Shown: positions 10,690-21,754, numbered from the stretch's first letter. The stretch: DNA of 64,000 bases from Heterohyrax brucei (GCA_028571685.1 CM053156.1:83145049-83209048), one strand, 5' to 3'. The notes: generated by a model from the sequence alone, not told the origin. Made by a program: numbers and translations.

Positions 10690-11370
10690 ACTCTGGGGTC
10701 TTAAAAGCAAACAAGTGGCCAGCTAAGAAGTGTCAGCTGGTCTCAATCCACCTGGAGCAAAGGAGAGAAAAAGAACATCAAAGACACAAGGGAAGTGTGA
10801 GCCCTGGAGAGAAAAAGGGCCACATAAGCCATAGAGTACGTCAACATGAGACTGAAGGAACTGGATGGTGCCTGGCCACAACCAAAAGCTGCCCTTACAG
10901 GGAACTCAACTAAGAGTCCCTGATGGAGTGGGAGAAATCTGGCGGGCAGAACTTGAACTCTAAAAAAAGACTAGACTTGATGGTCTGACACACTGGAGGG
11001 TTCCTGGAAGACATGACCTCCAGACTCGCTGTAAGCCCAAAACTTAAGCCATTCTGGAATCTGGTATGTAAGCCATAAAATGATATGGTGAGGAGTGTAC
11101 TTTTGGGCTTGGGTAGATACAGGAGACTAACTGGGTAACTCCTGTGTGTGGGCAAGGTGAGAGGACAGGGGGTGACAAGAACTGGTAAAACAGACATGGG
11201 AAATATGGGGTGGAGGGGAGGAGTGTGCTGTCATAGTTTGGGAAGAGCAGGTAGGGTCACCCAGCAGACTGTGTGTAAGTTTTTGTATGAGAAACTGACT
11301 CAAGTTGTAAACTTCCACTTAAACCCAATAAAAAAAATAATACACCCACCCACCCACACACAAAAGAAAA
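10690..11370 (+). mobile_element. L1 3' UTR fragment nested in RTE
   Basis: Starts in 'ctctggggtcttaaaagc' and ends 'aacttccacttaaacccaat' followed by AATAAAAAAAATAATA and a CCCA/CACA-rich tail. RTE homology stops just before it and resumes at 'cctgccttatgcagataaca'. The 5'-truncated shape and A-rich tail fit L1 retrotransposition. The duplication is weak (about 'tgccat'/'tgcctta'). Confidence 0.8.
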
Positions 11371-12083
11371 CCTGCCTTATGCAGATAACACAACCTTTCT
11401 TACTGAAGCAAAGAGGACTTAAGGCTCATGCTGATGAAGATCAAAGACCAAAGACCACAGTCTTCAGAATGGATTACTCCTCAACATAAAGAAAATAAAA
11501 ATTCTCACAACTAGACCAGCAGGCGACATCATGATTAAATGGAGCAAAGATTGAAGTTGTCAAGGATTTCATTTTTCTTGGATCCACAGTCAACACCCAT
11601 GGAAGCAGCAGTCAAGGAATCAAAGGAATCTGCATTACTTGGGCACATCTGCTGCTAAAACCTCTTTAAAGTGTTACAAAACAAAGATGTCACCTTGAGG
11701 ACTAAGGTGTGCCTGACCCAAGCCACGGTGTTTTCAGCTGCTTCCCGTGCATGTGAAGGCTAAATGATGAGTAAGTAAGACCAATGAAGAATTAATGCCT
11801 TTGAGTTATAGTGTTGCTTAAGAATATCAAATATACCAGGGACTGCCAAAAGAATGAACAACTATCTTGGAAGAAGTACAACCAGAAGATTCCTTAGATG
11901 TAAGGATGCCAAAACTTCATCACATGTCCTTTGGACATGTTATCAGAAGGGACCAATCTCAGAAGACGGGCATCATGTTTAGTAAGGTGGAGGGTTAGTG
12001 AAAGAGAGGAAGATCCTCCATGAGATGGACTGACACAGTGGCTGCAACAGTGGGTTCAAATTTAGCAGAGTTCAGGAGGATGG

Positions 12084-12267
12084 GGAAAACGTGGTGGTGT
12101 AGTGGCTAAGTGCTACATCTGCTAAAAAGAAGGTCAGCAGTTCAAATCCTCCAGGCGCTCCTTGGAAACCCTGTGGAGCAGTTCTGCTCTGCCCTGTAGT
12201 GTTGCTGTGAGTTGGAATTGACTCAACAGTAGTGGGCTTTGTTGTTGCTGCTGTTGTTGGGTTTTCT
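12084..12267 (+). repeat. AfroSINE nested in RTE
   Basis: Complete copy from 'aacgtggtggtgtagtggct' to 'ttggaattgactcaacagta' plus a (GTT/GCT)n tail. Flanked by the 8-bp duplication 'gaggatgg' at 12076-12083 and 12268-12275. Its tail closely resembles the 3' end of the RTE that hosts it, 50-90 bp downstream. Confidence 0.92.
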
Positions 12268-12362
12268 GAGGATGGTGCAGGATTGGACAGTGTTTCATTC
12301 TGTTGTATGTGTAGTCACGGTGAGTTGGAGCTGACTCAGTGGCATCTAACAGGGACACCTAA

Positions 12363-12690
12363 GTGTAAGCCACTTGATGGTGAAGCAATCTGAAATAGCA
12401 TCTCCCTTAAAAGAGTTTGCATTTCGGTGGATGATGTCAAATGAATAAAGACCCAAGTTGTGATCAGCAGTGCTAAGTCAGGCAACGATAGTGGGACCTA
12501 CAGGTAGACAAGGATTTGGGGAAAGGCCCTTCTGATGAGGAAATATTTAAGCTGAAACTGAAATAGGTATGCATATTTGCCAGTTAGAAGTTTAGATGAA
12601 TTACTTTACATTTGACCCAGCTCACTCACAAAGGTGTCCTGATGTGCTTTAGGCGAAGTGTGCTTGTCTTTAGTTGAATACCTTTCTCTA
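12363..12690. other. Unassigned spacer
   Basis: No coding frame or clear repeat recognised between the RTE end and the tRNA-headed SINE. Confidence 0.5.
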
Positions 12691-12990
12691 AGGAGACAGT
12701 AGGGGTTTAGTGGTAGCATTCTCGCCTTACATGCGAGAGATCTAGGTTTGATTCGCAGCTAATGTCCTGCTTGCTCAGCTACCACCTGTCTGTTGGTGAA
12801 GTCTTCTCTGTTGCAGTGATGCTGGACAGTTTCAGTAGAACATTCAGCTTAAGACAGAATGAAGTAAGGCCTAGCGAGCTACTTCCAAAACATCAGCCGG
12901 TGAAAGCCCTGTGAGTCACAGTGGTCCAATTCCATCGTCCATAGGGTTTGCTATGAGTCAGAAGCCAACTCAATGGCCACTAGCCACACC
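12691..12990 (+). repeat. tRNA-Gly-headed composite SINE
   Basis: The head 12706-12775 resembles a tRNA-Gly gene: 'tttagtggtagcattctcgc' with a box A-like segment near 12708-12718 and a box B-like 'ggtttgattcg' near 12745-12755. The body contains 'ccacctgtctgttggtgaag'. The tail 'gctatgagtcagaagccaac' then 'tcaatgg' is the AfroSINE/RTE-type 3' end. A pol III promoter head on an RTE tail defines a SINE rather than a functional tRNA: the acceptor stem is not formed and the sequence continues for 200 bp. Confidence 0.8.
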
Positions 12991-13141
12991 ATACTTTCTC
13001 TAATGTCCCTTTTCCAAATGAAAAATGGTCAGAAGATGAGCCACTCTCCACAGGGAGAGGTGTAAGAGATGAAATGGGAAAGTTGCCTTGATATTTTTAT
13101 TGGTAGACTTGCTCAGGGACCTAGGAATGAGAGTTGTACTG

Positions 13142-13634
13142 TGTCTTAGTCATCTAGTGCTGCTGCAACAGAAACATCACAAGCTGATGGCCTTAATGAA
13201 GAGAAATTTACATCTCCACAGTAAAATAGGCTAAGAGTCCATATTTAGGATGTCAGCTCCATGGAAGGACTTTCTCTGTTGGCTCTGGAGGAAGGTCCTT
13301 GTGGACAATCTTCCCCTGGACTGGGAACTTCTGGGGCACAGGGCCCATGAGTGCAAAATACCGGCTCTGCTACCAGCACTGGTTTTGTGGTCCAGTGACA
13401 TTCCCAACTCTCTGCTTGCTTCCCTTTCTTTCACATCCTAAGAGATGGCCTCAAGGCACAGTACAATCTTACACATTGAGTCCTGCCCTACCAACACAGC
13501 TGCTGCCCCAAATTCCCTCATCAACATCACAAAGGCAGAGTTTATAACATACTGAAGCGTCACACAATACCATGATTCATGGCCTAGCTAAATTGTTAGA
13601 TGCATTTTGGGGGGACACAATTCAATCCATAACA
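13142..13634 (-). mobile_element. LTR, MaLR/ERVL-type fossil
   Basis: The complement runs from TGTTATGGATTGAATTGTGT to GATGACTAAGACA. The same family is seen in plus orientation at 24276-26750 (shared 'tgtgtccc' head, 'gggccatgat', 'aataaa', 'aagccat' and 'ctgttacagcagcact' blocks). About 490 bp, a solo LTR with no internal sequence. A flanking duplication is not clear. It is diverged, so an old insertion. Confidence 0.75.
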
Positions 13635-13657
13635 TGGTGTAAATTCTTAAAGACAAC

Positions 13658-13812
13658 CAAACTCAAGCTTGCTGCCGTCTAGTTGATTTTGACTCATAGC
13701 AACCCCATAGACAAAGTAGACCTGCCCTGTAGAGTTTCCAAGGTGCACCAGGTGGATGCGAACTGCTGACATTTTGGATGGCAGACAGCACTCAACCATC
13801 TCATATAGAGGG
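13658..13812 (-). repeat. AfroSINE
   Basis: Complement of the full SINE: 'gactcatagcaaccccatag' and 'gtagagtttccaaggtgcac' are diagnostic. It sits 25 bp from the end of the LTR at 13634. Confidence 0.88.
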
Positions 13813-14570
13813 TTTGCTTTAAATAAAGTGGTGGGTGATCCCTACAGGGAATATTTGGTTAGGTCAGGGCCTGATCCCCACCGAGTCCTTATGAGTCAGA
13901 ATCATCTCCAAGGTGGGTTTGGCCTTGCTGTGATTCTTGAAGGCCTGGCTCTACCCCTGAGTCCTCCTGCAGGAGTCACTGTAGTTAGTAAGACGAGGAG
14001 CCACACAGCAGGCCCATCTGAGCCCGTCTTGTGAGTGAGAGAGATGGTATGAAACAGGAAACACTCCCCCCTGCCCAAGTCCTCTGGTGCCTTTCTGGGA
14101 GTGCTTCAGCAGGCCTTTCTGTCAGTGCAGCTTAATAAGGTGGTTACATGTTGTAAGGGGAACATTATGTTAACTGAATCAACAAGCTATTGGGTGGCTA
14201 AGTGGCAATCATTGGGCCTTTGATCCAGACACCAGGCTTTCTCCTATACCTTGTTTAGAGAGTAAGACTTCTGTTGTCGACATTGCCAGCAGCAAGAAAA
14301 ATCTGTTTTTCCTCAACCTAGAGATGTTTCAACACATCTTAATTGTCCTGATCACTCTGAGAGTTTTATTACCAAGAGTGAGCATCATTTAAAGGGCTGA
14401 GAGTATTTCTGGAGAGCAGAAAGAAAAAAGCAACTCCAGCTGACTAAGGCCAACCAAGATGGGTGTTATTTATTTATTTATTTAAATTAACTATTTTCTC
14501 TCATTTATTCAAACTAAAATCAATGCAGGTGTATGATAAATAATTGTCTGTAACATCTGCCTCTGATGTG
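13813..14570. other. Unassigned stretch
   Basis: No recognisable gene. One frame of 92 codons (13756-14034) starts inside the SINE and shows no domain. A TTTA-rich patch is at 14465-14490. Confidence 0.45.
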
Positions 14571-14764
14571 CCCCAGTGATGTGGTGGTTAAGCATTCACT
14601 GGTGACTGCAGGCTCGTGGATTTGAACCCCCTGGCCGCTTCTAATCTGCTCCTGTGAAGACAGCAGCCTTGGGAAACCTCCCGAGTGATTCTGCTCTGCC
14701 CTGTAGGGTCACCAGGGGTCAGAAGTGCTGCAGTGGTGTCCCACAACAACAACAATAACAACAT
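14571..14764 (+). repeat. AfroSINE variant with (CAA)n tail
   Basis: Starts 'ccccagtgatgtggtggtta', contains 'ctgctctgccctgtagggtc', and ends in a CAACAACAACAATAACAACA tail. Diverged in the middle. Confidence 0.75.
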
Positions 14765-15112
14765 ACATAAGTACTAAGAAATACATAGGATACAATAAAT
14801 GTGTGGAAGACATGCAATAAGGTGTAAGTGTGTATAACTGTATTTCTACATATCTAAAAGTATGTTAGAAATGTATTGTAAAACATCTGCAATCAAAAGT
14901 TTATCCTCTAGAAAATAAAAGTCCTCCCATTCTTGATACCCTGGTTCCCAGACTCTATAGTCACGGTAGCCTATGAAGACAGTCTTCTATATCCTGCCAG
15001 AATTCGTCTATGCACATATAGGCATGTCTATAGATTACATGTATTCACAGAACAGGCTGCGCGTATGTAGGTGGATGACATATCTGTCATGGTTTATTCA
15101 GACAAGGGCTTC
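14765..15112. other. Unassigned AT-rich spacer
   Basis: AT-rich, no coding frame, no family recognised. Confidence 0.5.
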
Positions 15113-15122
15113 TTATTGTGCA

Positions 15123-15275
15123 GTGGCTCCCTGGTAGCAAAGCAGTTAAGAGCTTGACTGCTAAACAAAATCCCAGCAGTCAGAATCCACCAGCTGCTCC
15201 TTGGAAACTCTGTGGGGGACTTGCCCTCTGTCCTATTGGGTTGCTAGGAATTGGAATCAACTCAACGGCTAAGGT
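15123..15275 (+). repeat. AfroSINE
   Basis: Diverged copy ('gctccctggtagcaaagcag' to 'ttggaatcaactcaacggct') flanked by a perfect 10-bp duplication, 'ttattgtgca' at 15113-15122 and 15276-15285. Confidence 0.92.
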
Positions 15276-15370
15276 TTATTGTGCATTCACTGGTGCGTGA
15301 GATTCGCCATCTTGTGCATGTTTTAGTCAAATACCTTAGCCACCGTTCCATGCTTCTTGATAACTTCAGG

Positions 15371-15505
15371 GAAACCCTGGGGGTGTCGTGGTTCAGTGCT
15401 GTGGCTGCTAACCAGGAAGGCCGGTAAATGCTCCTGCCGCGCAGTTTTACTCTGTCCGTAAGGCTTCTGTGAGTTGGAATCTACTCAGTGGGAGTGGGTT
15501 TTGTA
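15371..15505 (+). repeat. AfroSINE with internal deletion
   Basis: Starts 'gaaaccctgggggtgtcgtg' and ends 'gttggaatctactcagtggg'. About 25 bp around the central 'ttcgaatccaccagg' are missing. Confidence 0.85.
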
Positions 15506-15519
15506 ATGTCAGCATCCGT

Positions 15520-16198
15520 GTGTGTACCCCGTATGGTGATCTTTCGCACTAACATATAACACAGTGAAACCGGCGAACGCTGGAACCTATGTAAGGTGGA
15601 AACCTGTCAGAGAGGGGAAATGCAAATATTTTCCACTAAAATGAGAAAGATGGCAAGATGCTATCTGAGGCAGAAAACTTGTGAGACCTCAAAAAGAAGG
15701 TACTCCTATCAAGTTCTGGCTCTCACAGGTGACGCTGTATTATTTCACAGTTAACAAATAACATTCTGACTTCTGCTTATTAAGCAATTAAGGTCCAAGT
15801 GGTGACATAAAAGGGCAGAACTGGGGTGTCCCATGTCTTGTTTTTTCTCTATTATAATCCCCATACAGTCAGCGTTTACATCTACTACTTAAATGCAAAG
15901 TGACACAAGTCCACGGGGGTTAAGGGTACAGTGTACACCTGTTATGAGCTTGAAAAACTCCATAACTTTCAGAACTTGATCTTGAAACAAATGCATGTGA
16001 CTGAGCGTGTCTCATCCAGCACCAGCGTGATAGCCGGAGTGCTCCAGATTAACTCGCACCTACAAAACAGTGCTAAAGACAGGAAAAGTAATGACGGGCT
16101 CGTGTCCATCAGTCAAACCTCTTCGTAGCCACAGAGACTGCTTAGAACTTGGATAAGTTCATGTTTCAGGGAGGAATATTATTTTTTATCACTAATGT
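15520..16198. other. Unassigned stretch
   Basis: About 680 bp without gene or family I can name. 'cgaacgctggaacctatgta' and 'atcaagttctggctctcaca' look like part of a dispersed repeat but I cannot place it. Confidence 0.4.
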
Positions 16199-16199
16199 C

Positions 16200-16352
16200 T
16201 TGGAGTCCTGGTGGTGTGGTGGTTAAGAGCTCAACTGCTAACCAAGAGGCCGGTATTTCAAATCCACTAACTGTTCCTTGGAAACCCTGTGGGGCAGTCC
16301 TACCCTGTCTATGTAAGCTTGCTGTAAGTCAGAGCCAACTCAGTAACACTAT
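16200..16352 (+). repeat. AfroSINE
   Basis: 'ttggagtcctggtggtgtgg' to 'agtcagagccaactcagtaa'. All SINE blocks are present, about 10-15% diverged by eye. Confidence 0.9.
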
Positions 16353-16577
16353 TTGGAATTATCCTCATGATGATAAGAAGTAGGCTTACCTTTAGTCGTT
16401 TTATTATCCCTTAAAAGTTCTCCATGAACAATACTTGTTATTGCCAACACTTGGGGCAGACCCTCCCATCATGCCCCCTCTTGTTTCTCTGCTCACTGGG
16501 AGCAGAAGCCAGTGGTTCCTGACTTCTGGGGTGATTTAAACTTTGTGAGTAATGTCTGTCTTCTCGAAACAGATTGC

Positions 16578-16645
16578 ACAACCAAAATAATTGCTGTTGA
16601 GATGGTGCTGGCTTGTGTCAACCCTACTGGACAGACTAGAACTGC
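16578..16645 (-). repeat. AfroSINE 3' half, inverted
   Basis: 'tcaaccctactggacagact' then 'agaactgc' is the complement of the SINE 3' half. It abuts a plus-strand SINE at 16646, giving a head-joined inverted pair. Confidence 0.65.
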
Positions 16646-16775
16646 AATGGCGACTAGCCAAAAGGTTGACAGTTTGAATCCTCCATGGGCTCCTTGTGTA
16701 ACCCTATGTGGCAGTTCTGTTCTGTCCTGTCAGGTCACTGTGAGTGGGAATCAACTAAATAGCAGCAGGTGTGTT
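16646..16775 (+). repeat. AfroSINE, 5' end missing
   Basis: Starts at the 'gactagccaaaaggttgaca' block and runs to 'gtgagtgggaatcaactaaa' plus tail. The first ~25 bp of the SINE are replaced by the inverted piece to the left. Confidence 0.8.
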
Positions 16776-17484
16776 ATCCAGCAAATTCTTGTGTATTAAG
16801 AAAACACATCACCAAACAGTGCACTGAGAGTGCGATCATACTTTCATGAATTGAGTTTTATACTTTATATGCACACACATATATCCTCATGTTACACACA
16901 TGCGTCTATGTGTGATACACAAGGGAGCACTAAAGATTAACAGTGACAGACTGATAGTACAGATGAGTATTTCCTTTTTGAAAAATGGCTTTGTCCTTTT
17001 TCTAAATTCCCTGCAATGAACATGTATTATTTGTGTAATCAGAAGAACAATGAAAATAAGGTTAATGATAATCTATCCAAAGATACTCAGTGTTCCCTTT
17101 GAATGTGATAGTCTTGAAACTTCCTCTCCTATGCAAGAGATAAAAAATTTAGTGTCATTTTATTCTAGCCTAAAAATAAACAAAAGATGCTGGTAGATCA
17201 AAGTGAGTGAATATCAATTATTGTGGCATGCTGTTGGTCTCCTAAGGGCCATCACCCTGTGTGTGGAGCTTAGGACAGACCCCAAGAGTAGCTTTGTTGG
17301 TAACCTGTCATTTTTACAAAGCTGTCATTGCATTGCTCAAAGGAATTTCCCCTTTTATAATGTTACCTTTCCCCTGAGGCCTTATTTCCACAAAACAGCA
17401 CAAGGGCATAAAATCCATTCCTTCTGCTTTGTGTTCTCCCCTTACCTGGAAGGAAAGTGAATTAAATAGCTTTTCATTTATCTG
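16776..17484. other. Unassigned stretch
   Basis: No recognised repeat or gene; a CA/TG-rich patch lies near 16870-16920. Confidence 0.5.

Positions 17485-17521
<37 letters not shown>
17485..17521. repeat. (TG)n microsatellite
   Basis: About 18 uninterrupted TG units. Confidence 0.97.
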
Positions 17522-17524
<3 letters not shown>

Positions 17525-17813
17525 CTTCCTTCCAAGGCTGTGGGAGGTGGCCACAGAGTCATTTTTCTGAGATGGCAACTTTCCTACATAGAGAATTGCT
17601 CCAAACTCACCTCAAATAATCTAAGTTTTATGTGTATCTTTTAAGGTCAAGACTACGTCAGAGAACTTTCCTTTTGTATTCAGTTGCTGGGTTATTAGGG
17701 TGCCGTTAACAGGATATGAAGGCAAGTGACATCATACATGTTCAGGAGTGATTAGAAAAGAAGGGAAGGCTCACCTTGCTCATTTCCCACTTAAAATTAT
17801 CTGTGACTTCTTC

Positions 17814-17960
17814 GGAAACCCTGGTGGTGTCGTGGTTAAGAGCTACAGCTGCTAACCAGAAGGTCAACAGTTGCCTTAGAAACCCTATGGGGCGGTTCTC
17901 CTCTGACCTACAGGGTAGCCGTGAGTCAGAATTGACTCAGCGACACTGGATTGGTTTCAG
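17814..17960 (+). repeat. AfroSINE
   Basis: 'ggaaaccctggtggtgtcgt' to 'gaattgactcagcgacactg' with a short T-rich tail. Perfect 11-bp duplication 'gtgacttcttc' at 17803-17813 and 17961-17971. A small deletion removes part of the middle. Confidence 0.95.
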
Positions 17961-17971
17961 GTGACTTCTTC

Positions 17972-18399
17972 AGGAGACTTTCCTGATAATTGGCAACACA
18001 CATGTGTACACACACATGCATGCCTATACACACACACCAAAGACACATGCAAAGGAATGACTCAAGCCCATCCGTGATCAAAACATGTTCAGTGTTGGAC
18101 TTTCCGGCCAAAGGCAGAGAGTGCATGAGCCAGGCCTGGGTTCCTCTTGTTGCCTCTGTTATGCCCTGTCTTTGGAACAGTGAGTGACACAGAGATGACT
18201 CATGAATATTTGCTCAGTGAGAGGCTGATTTTTAAGGCAAAAGGAGAAGTAGCCATTTGGTTAATAAATCTCATGTACATCACATCAAAATAAACCTATG
18301 TTGTTTTAATAATGTCTTTATTTCTAATAATCAATGCATTGATTTCACTGTGCAGAGAATGTAGGACAGTACTAATATATTTTCTTTAGAAATAATTCT
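17972..18399. other. Unassigned spacer
   Basis: Holds an impure CA-rich patch at about 17995-18045. No gene found. Confidence 0.5.
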
Positions 18400-20078
18400 G
18401 ATCTCCATAATCTATAAGATACTACAAAATATCAGTAAGAAGAAGATAAACCAATTAAGAAGATAATCCAATTAAGCAATGGGCAAAGGAGATGGACAGA
18501 CATTTCACTAAAGAGGAGATCCAGGCAGCCAAAAAACACATGCGGACATGTTCACGATCTTTAGTTATTAAAGAAATTCAAATGAAGACGACAATGAGAT
18601 ACCATCTGACCCTAACAAGATTGGCCATGATCCAAAAAACACAAAACAACAAATGCTGGAGAAGCTGTGGAGAAAGAGGAACCCTCCTACACTGTTGGTG
18701 GGGTTGCAAAATGATCCAGCCTCTTTGGAAAGCAATCTGGCACTTCCTTAAAAAAATGGATATCGATATAACATTAGACCCAGTAATTCCACTACTTGGA
18801 ATATATCCTACAGAATCAAGGCCTTTCACACCAACGGACACATGTACCAGAATGTTTATTGCAGCACAGTCCACTATAGAAAAAAGATGGAATCAACCCA
18901 GATGCCCAACAACAGAAGAATGGATAGGTAAACTATGGTACATATACTCAATGGAGCACTACGCAAAGATAAAGAATAATGATGATTTCAGGAAACATCT
19001 CCTAACCTGGTTTCAACTGGAAGACATTATGTTGAGTGAAAGTAGTCAGCGACAAAAGGACAAATACTGTATGAGACCTCTAAGATAAGATCTCTAAAAC
19101 AGACTTGTGTATAGAAGAAAAGACTCTTTGACAGCTGCAAGGGAGGAGAGGGAAGGAAGGTGAGGGGGGAGGGTCTAGTTTAGATAGTTGCTAGAAATCT
19201 GGTTGGGTGAAAGCGGTGATAACACACATTAGAAACAAGAACAACATTAAGTGGACTTCAGCATAACTTGAGTACTCCTTCCATCTTAACCCAATATTGC
19301 AAGGATAGAGTAGCTGGGGCAGTGGGCAGGGGACCATGCTCTTAGGCAAAATTGAGGCCAATTGGCATTTTGCTAAGAGAGCTCTCTGTACCCCACATTG
19401 TTGAGTGGCGTCTGGGGTCTTAAAAGCTGCCAAGCTGCCATCCGAGGACACAGCAAATGGTCCCAACTCAGCAGGAACGGATGTTTACCGAGGACCAAAA
19501 TGACATGGGGTAAAGATAACCTAGAAGACAGAGAGACCCACAAGAGTGGGTGCCTTCATCGACTTGGGACTGGAAGAACCAGATGGTGCCCGGCCACCAC
19601 CAGTGATAGCCACGATGGAGCTCACTAGGTTGAGTCTCACTGGCAACACAAGAATGAAAAGGGGTGCATCCTGAGATCTCCACTAAAAGACCTCAATTGA
19701 TGATCCAGCGGTTTCGGGGTTCCCCTGAGAGCATGGCCCCCAGCCCTGATGCTGCACTTACCCATAAATTGTAATGAAGTTCCACTCTTTGGATGGGAAT
19801 GGATTGGACTTGGCACTGCAGTGTGACCATATATTGGTTGCACTTTATGGTTCTATACATCTATAGGATATCATCCTGCTGAGCTCTGGCTGGAGGAAAG
19901 AGAGTGGGTGGAGAGGAGCGGAAAGGAGGCTGTTGGGAGGATAAGACATGTATGGAGCAGAGAGGAATAGTGTGCTGTCACCGGACAGGGAGAGCAGTGG
20001 AAGCTGCATATAGGTGGGCATGTAAATTTATACAGGAATGCACATTTTCACTCAGTCATGTTAAAGAAAAAAGAAAAA
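18400..20078 (+). mobile_element. L1 LINE, 5'-truncated, relatively young
   Basis: Runs from the ORF2 C-terminal region to the end of the 3' UTR. Exact duplication 'agaaataattct' ends at 18399 on the left and occupies 20079-20090 on the right. The 3' UTR (about 19090-20078) contains a G-rich purine tract at 19141-19175 and the blocks 'gtggcgtctggggtcttaaa', 'ccagatggtgcccggccacc' and 'gtgtgctgtcaccgg'. The A-rich end is 'aaagaaaaaagaaaaa'. Confidence 0.93.
18492..19088 (+). pseudogene. L1 ORF2 C-terminal 198 codons, open
   Basis: An uninterrupted C-terminal segment of ORF2p (MDRHFTKEEIQAAKKHMRTC to MRPLR). It includes the cysteine-rich zinc-knuckle-like motif CWRSCGERGTLLHC WWGC (C-X3-C-X7-H-C spacing), thought to aid RNA binding, and the conserved QPRCPTTEEWIGKLWYIYSMEHY block. 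It is a 5'-truncated retrocopy without endonuclease or RT, so no function is expected. The open frame argues for recent insertion. The equivalent at 34620-35081 is similar. Confidence 0.88.
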
Positions 20079-20090
20079 AGAAATAATTCT

Positions 20091-20380
20091 AAAGTTTCAG
20101 AGAAGTCTAGTACAAATAATTTTTTATCCCTAAATCATTTGAGAGTAAGCTGCTGACAAGGTGCCCCCTCACCAGCTGTATCTTAGTGTGTGTCCCTACA
20201 AACAAGGACATTATTCTACAGAACTGACGTATCGCCATCAAAATCACTACACTAGCATTGACATATTACTACAATTTAACCCATATAGTCTACTCGTGTT
20301 TCTCCACTTGTTCCAATGTCATTTATAGAAAAAGAGTCCAGTGTAAGATCACCTAGTGCCTTAATTTGTCGTCTCTTTCC
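20091..20380. other. Unassigned spacer
   Basis: No coding frame or repeat family recognised; possibly more of the old L1M that follows. Confidence 0.4.
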
Positions 20381-21105
20381 TCTTCTTCAGTTCAGAACAG
20401 TTCCGCAGTCCCTCATGGTATTCTAGACTTTCACGAGACTGATATATGACAATTTAGAAATTTCATACAAGTCATTTTTGAGAATGTCTCTCAGTCTGAG
20501 TTTGCCTGATATATCTTCATGATTGATTCAAGTCATCAAAGATTAGGTAAAAATGTCAGAGATGTACTGGCTGTGTTCTGTTCCCTCTGCATGCTGTGAC
20601 ATCCTACATGGTCGTTTGTCCCATCGTGACGATGTTCACCTGGGTAACTTCTAGGTTTTTCAGTGGAAAGTTACTCTTTTTTTTTCTTTGCCATGTGCAG
20701 TTTGTGGGGAGGTAATTTGAAACTGTACAAATATTCCAATTTGTATCAGACTTTTACTGATTAGACTTTTATCTGTTGGTGTTCCTTGGCTGAACCACTA
20801 TGTGAATGGTTCCCCCAAGGGGAGTGTCTGATTCCATCATTCTTTCTACGTTTACCAACCAGTGTTCTACTGTGTGGAGAAGTTTTCCAGTTCCCACTTA
20901 TCTGTATCAGTGCAGTCCCATAGATTCCTGCTTTGTTCAAAAAATATATTTGTCTACTATCATTCTTCATCTTGATGGTCAGACTGTACCGGACATCTCT
21001 TCGAGTGCACTCCCATGTTTTTCATTAGGTCTCTACAATTCCTTGAGCCCTTTGTTATTCTCTGGGACAATGTGTCCCAGGCTCACCTAGTTCTTTTCCA
21101 AGGCA
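20381..21105 (+). mobile_element. Ancient L1 (L1M-type) 3' UTR
   Basis: Resembles the old mammalian L1M 3' end: 'ggtgttccttggctgaacca', 'tccatcattctttctacgtt', 'tgttctactgtgtggagaag' and 'acaatgtgtcccaggctcac'. Highly diverged with no ORF. Family level only. Confidence 0.65.
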
Positions 21106-21172
21106 CCTCTGGGTGAACTCGAACCTGCAACCTTTTGGTTAGCAGCCGAGTGCTTTAACCATGTATACCACC
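21106..21172 (-). repeat. AfroSINE 5'-half fragment (second subfamily)
   Basis: 'aaccttttggttagcagccg' then 'agtgctttaacca' is the complement of the SINE head. Confidence 0.75.
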
Positions 21173-21754
21173 CAAAAGTCAAGCAAATTGTTTTTACAAA
21201 AGCCATGCACTATTTATTCTTTGCTAGAGAATTCTGAAGCCAGACTTTGACTGCAGCCCAAAGTGTATTAACGTGAAGATTTTGCTTAAAATAAGGCCAG
21301 TATTTAACAAGCTCCCTTCCTCGCCTTTTCCATTACAGTGGTACTGGGAAACAGGTAAGTACAGAGGTGAGTTGGCAAGAGCACAGCTGTTAGAGGCAAT
21401 TAGTTCTGTCTACCTTTTGTCCCTTTGAAAGCACTCTTATAATTCAGCTCAACACAAAGATACACGTTCAGAATGATAAGCCTGAGCCTGTATGGCAAAC
21501 ACACTGAAAGATGTTGGGTTGGTGCAGCAATTAAAAAAAAAAAGAAAATGAATTAGTTGTCAACATTTACAAATAAGGAGACTGGATTTATTATGAAAAT
21601 TCTTAGCTTCTCTGTCAAAGAATTTCAGGAGGCTCCCTTACAAAGGAAATAAAGACCCTCCATTTTATGACAGTCAATTCCCACTGCCTCTTCTCTTTCA
21701 TCTGGTACGTATTTGCTACTTGCTTTTTTGGCTTGGCTGGCTTTGGACTGGGCT
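21173..21754. other. Unassigned stretch
   Basis: No gene or repeat family named; a poly(A)-like A12 run sits at 21532-21543. Confidence 0.45.

Larger units (their letters stand above)
10522..12362 (+). mobile_element. RTE-clade LINE, 3' half, with two nested insertions
   Basis: Three collinear pieces: 10522-10689 (RT region, equivalent of GCVLSPYLFNLYAEQIIREAGLYEEE), about 11370-12083 (IKDH..QYGL, VVKDFIFLGSTVNTHGSSSQ, KYNQK, FGHV, RGRPSMRWTDTV equivalents) and 12268-12362 (3' end 'gagttggagctgactcagtg' then 'catctaaca'). The two gaps are an L1 3' UTR (10690-11370) and an AfroSINE (12084-12267). RTE encodes endonuclease plus reverse transcriptase and, in afrotherians, presumably mobilises AfroSINE through the shared tail. 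The copy is 5'-truncated and full of stops. Confidence 0.85.

Noticed and set aside
12706-12775. Possible functional tRNA-Gly gene
   Set aside because: Box A and B resemble tRNA-Gly, but the acceptor stem does not pair and the sequence continues into a SINE body and RTE-type tail.
17485-17521. (TG)n tract as a possible Z-DNA regulatory element
   Set aside because: Ordinary microsatellite; three others of similar size occur in the window and nothing links it to a gene.
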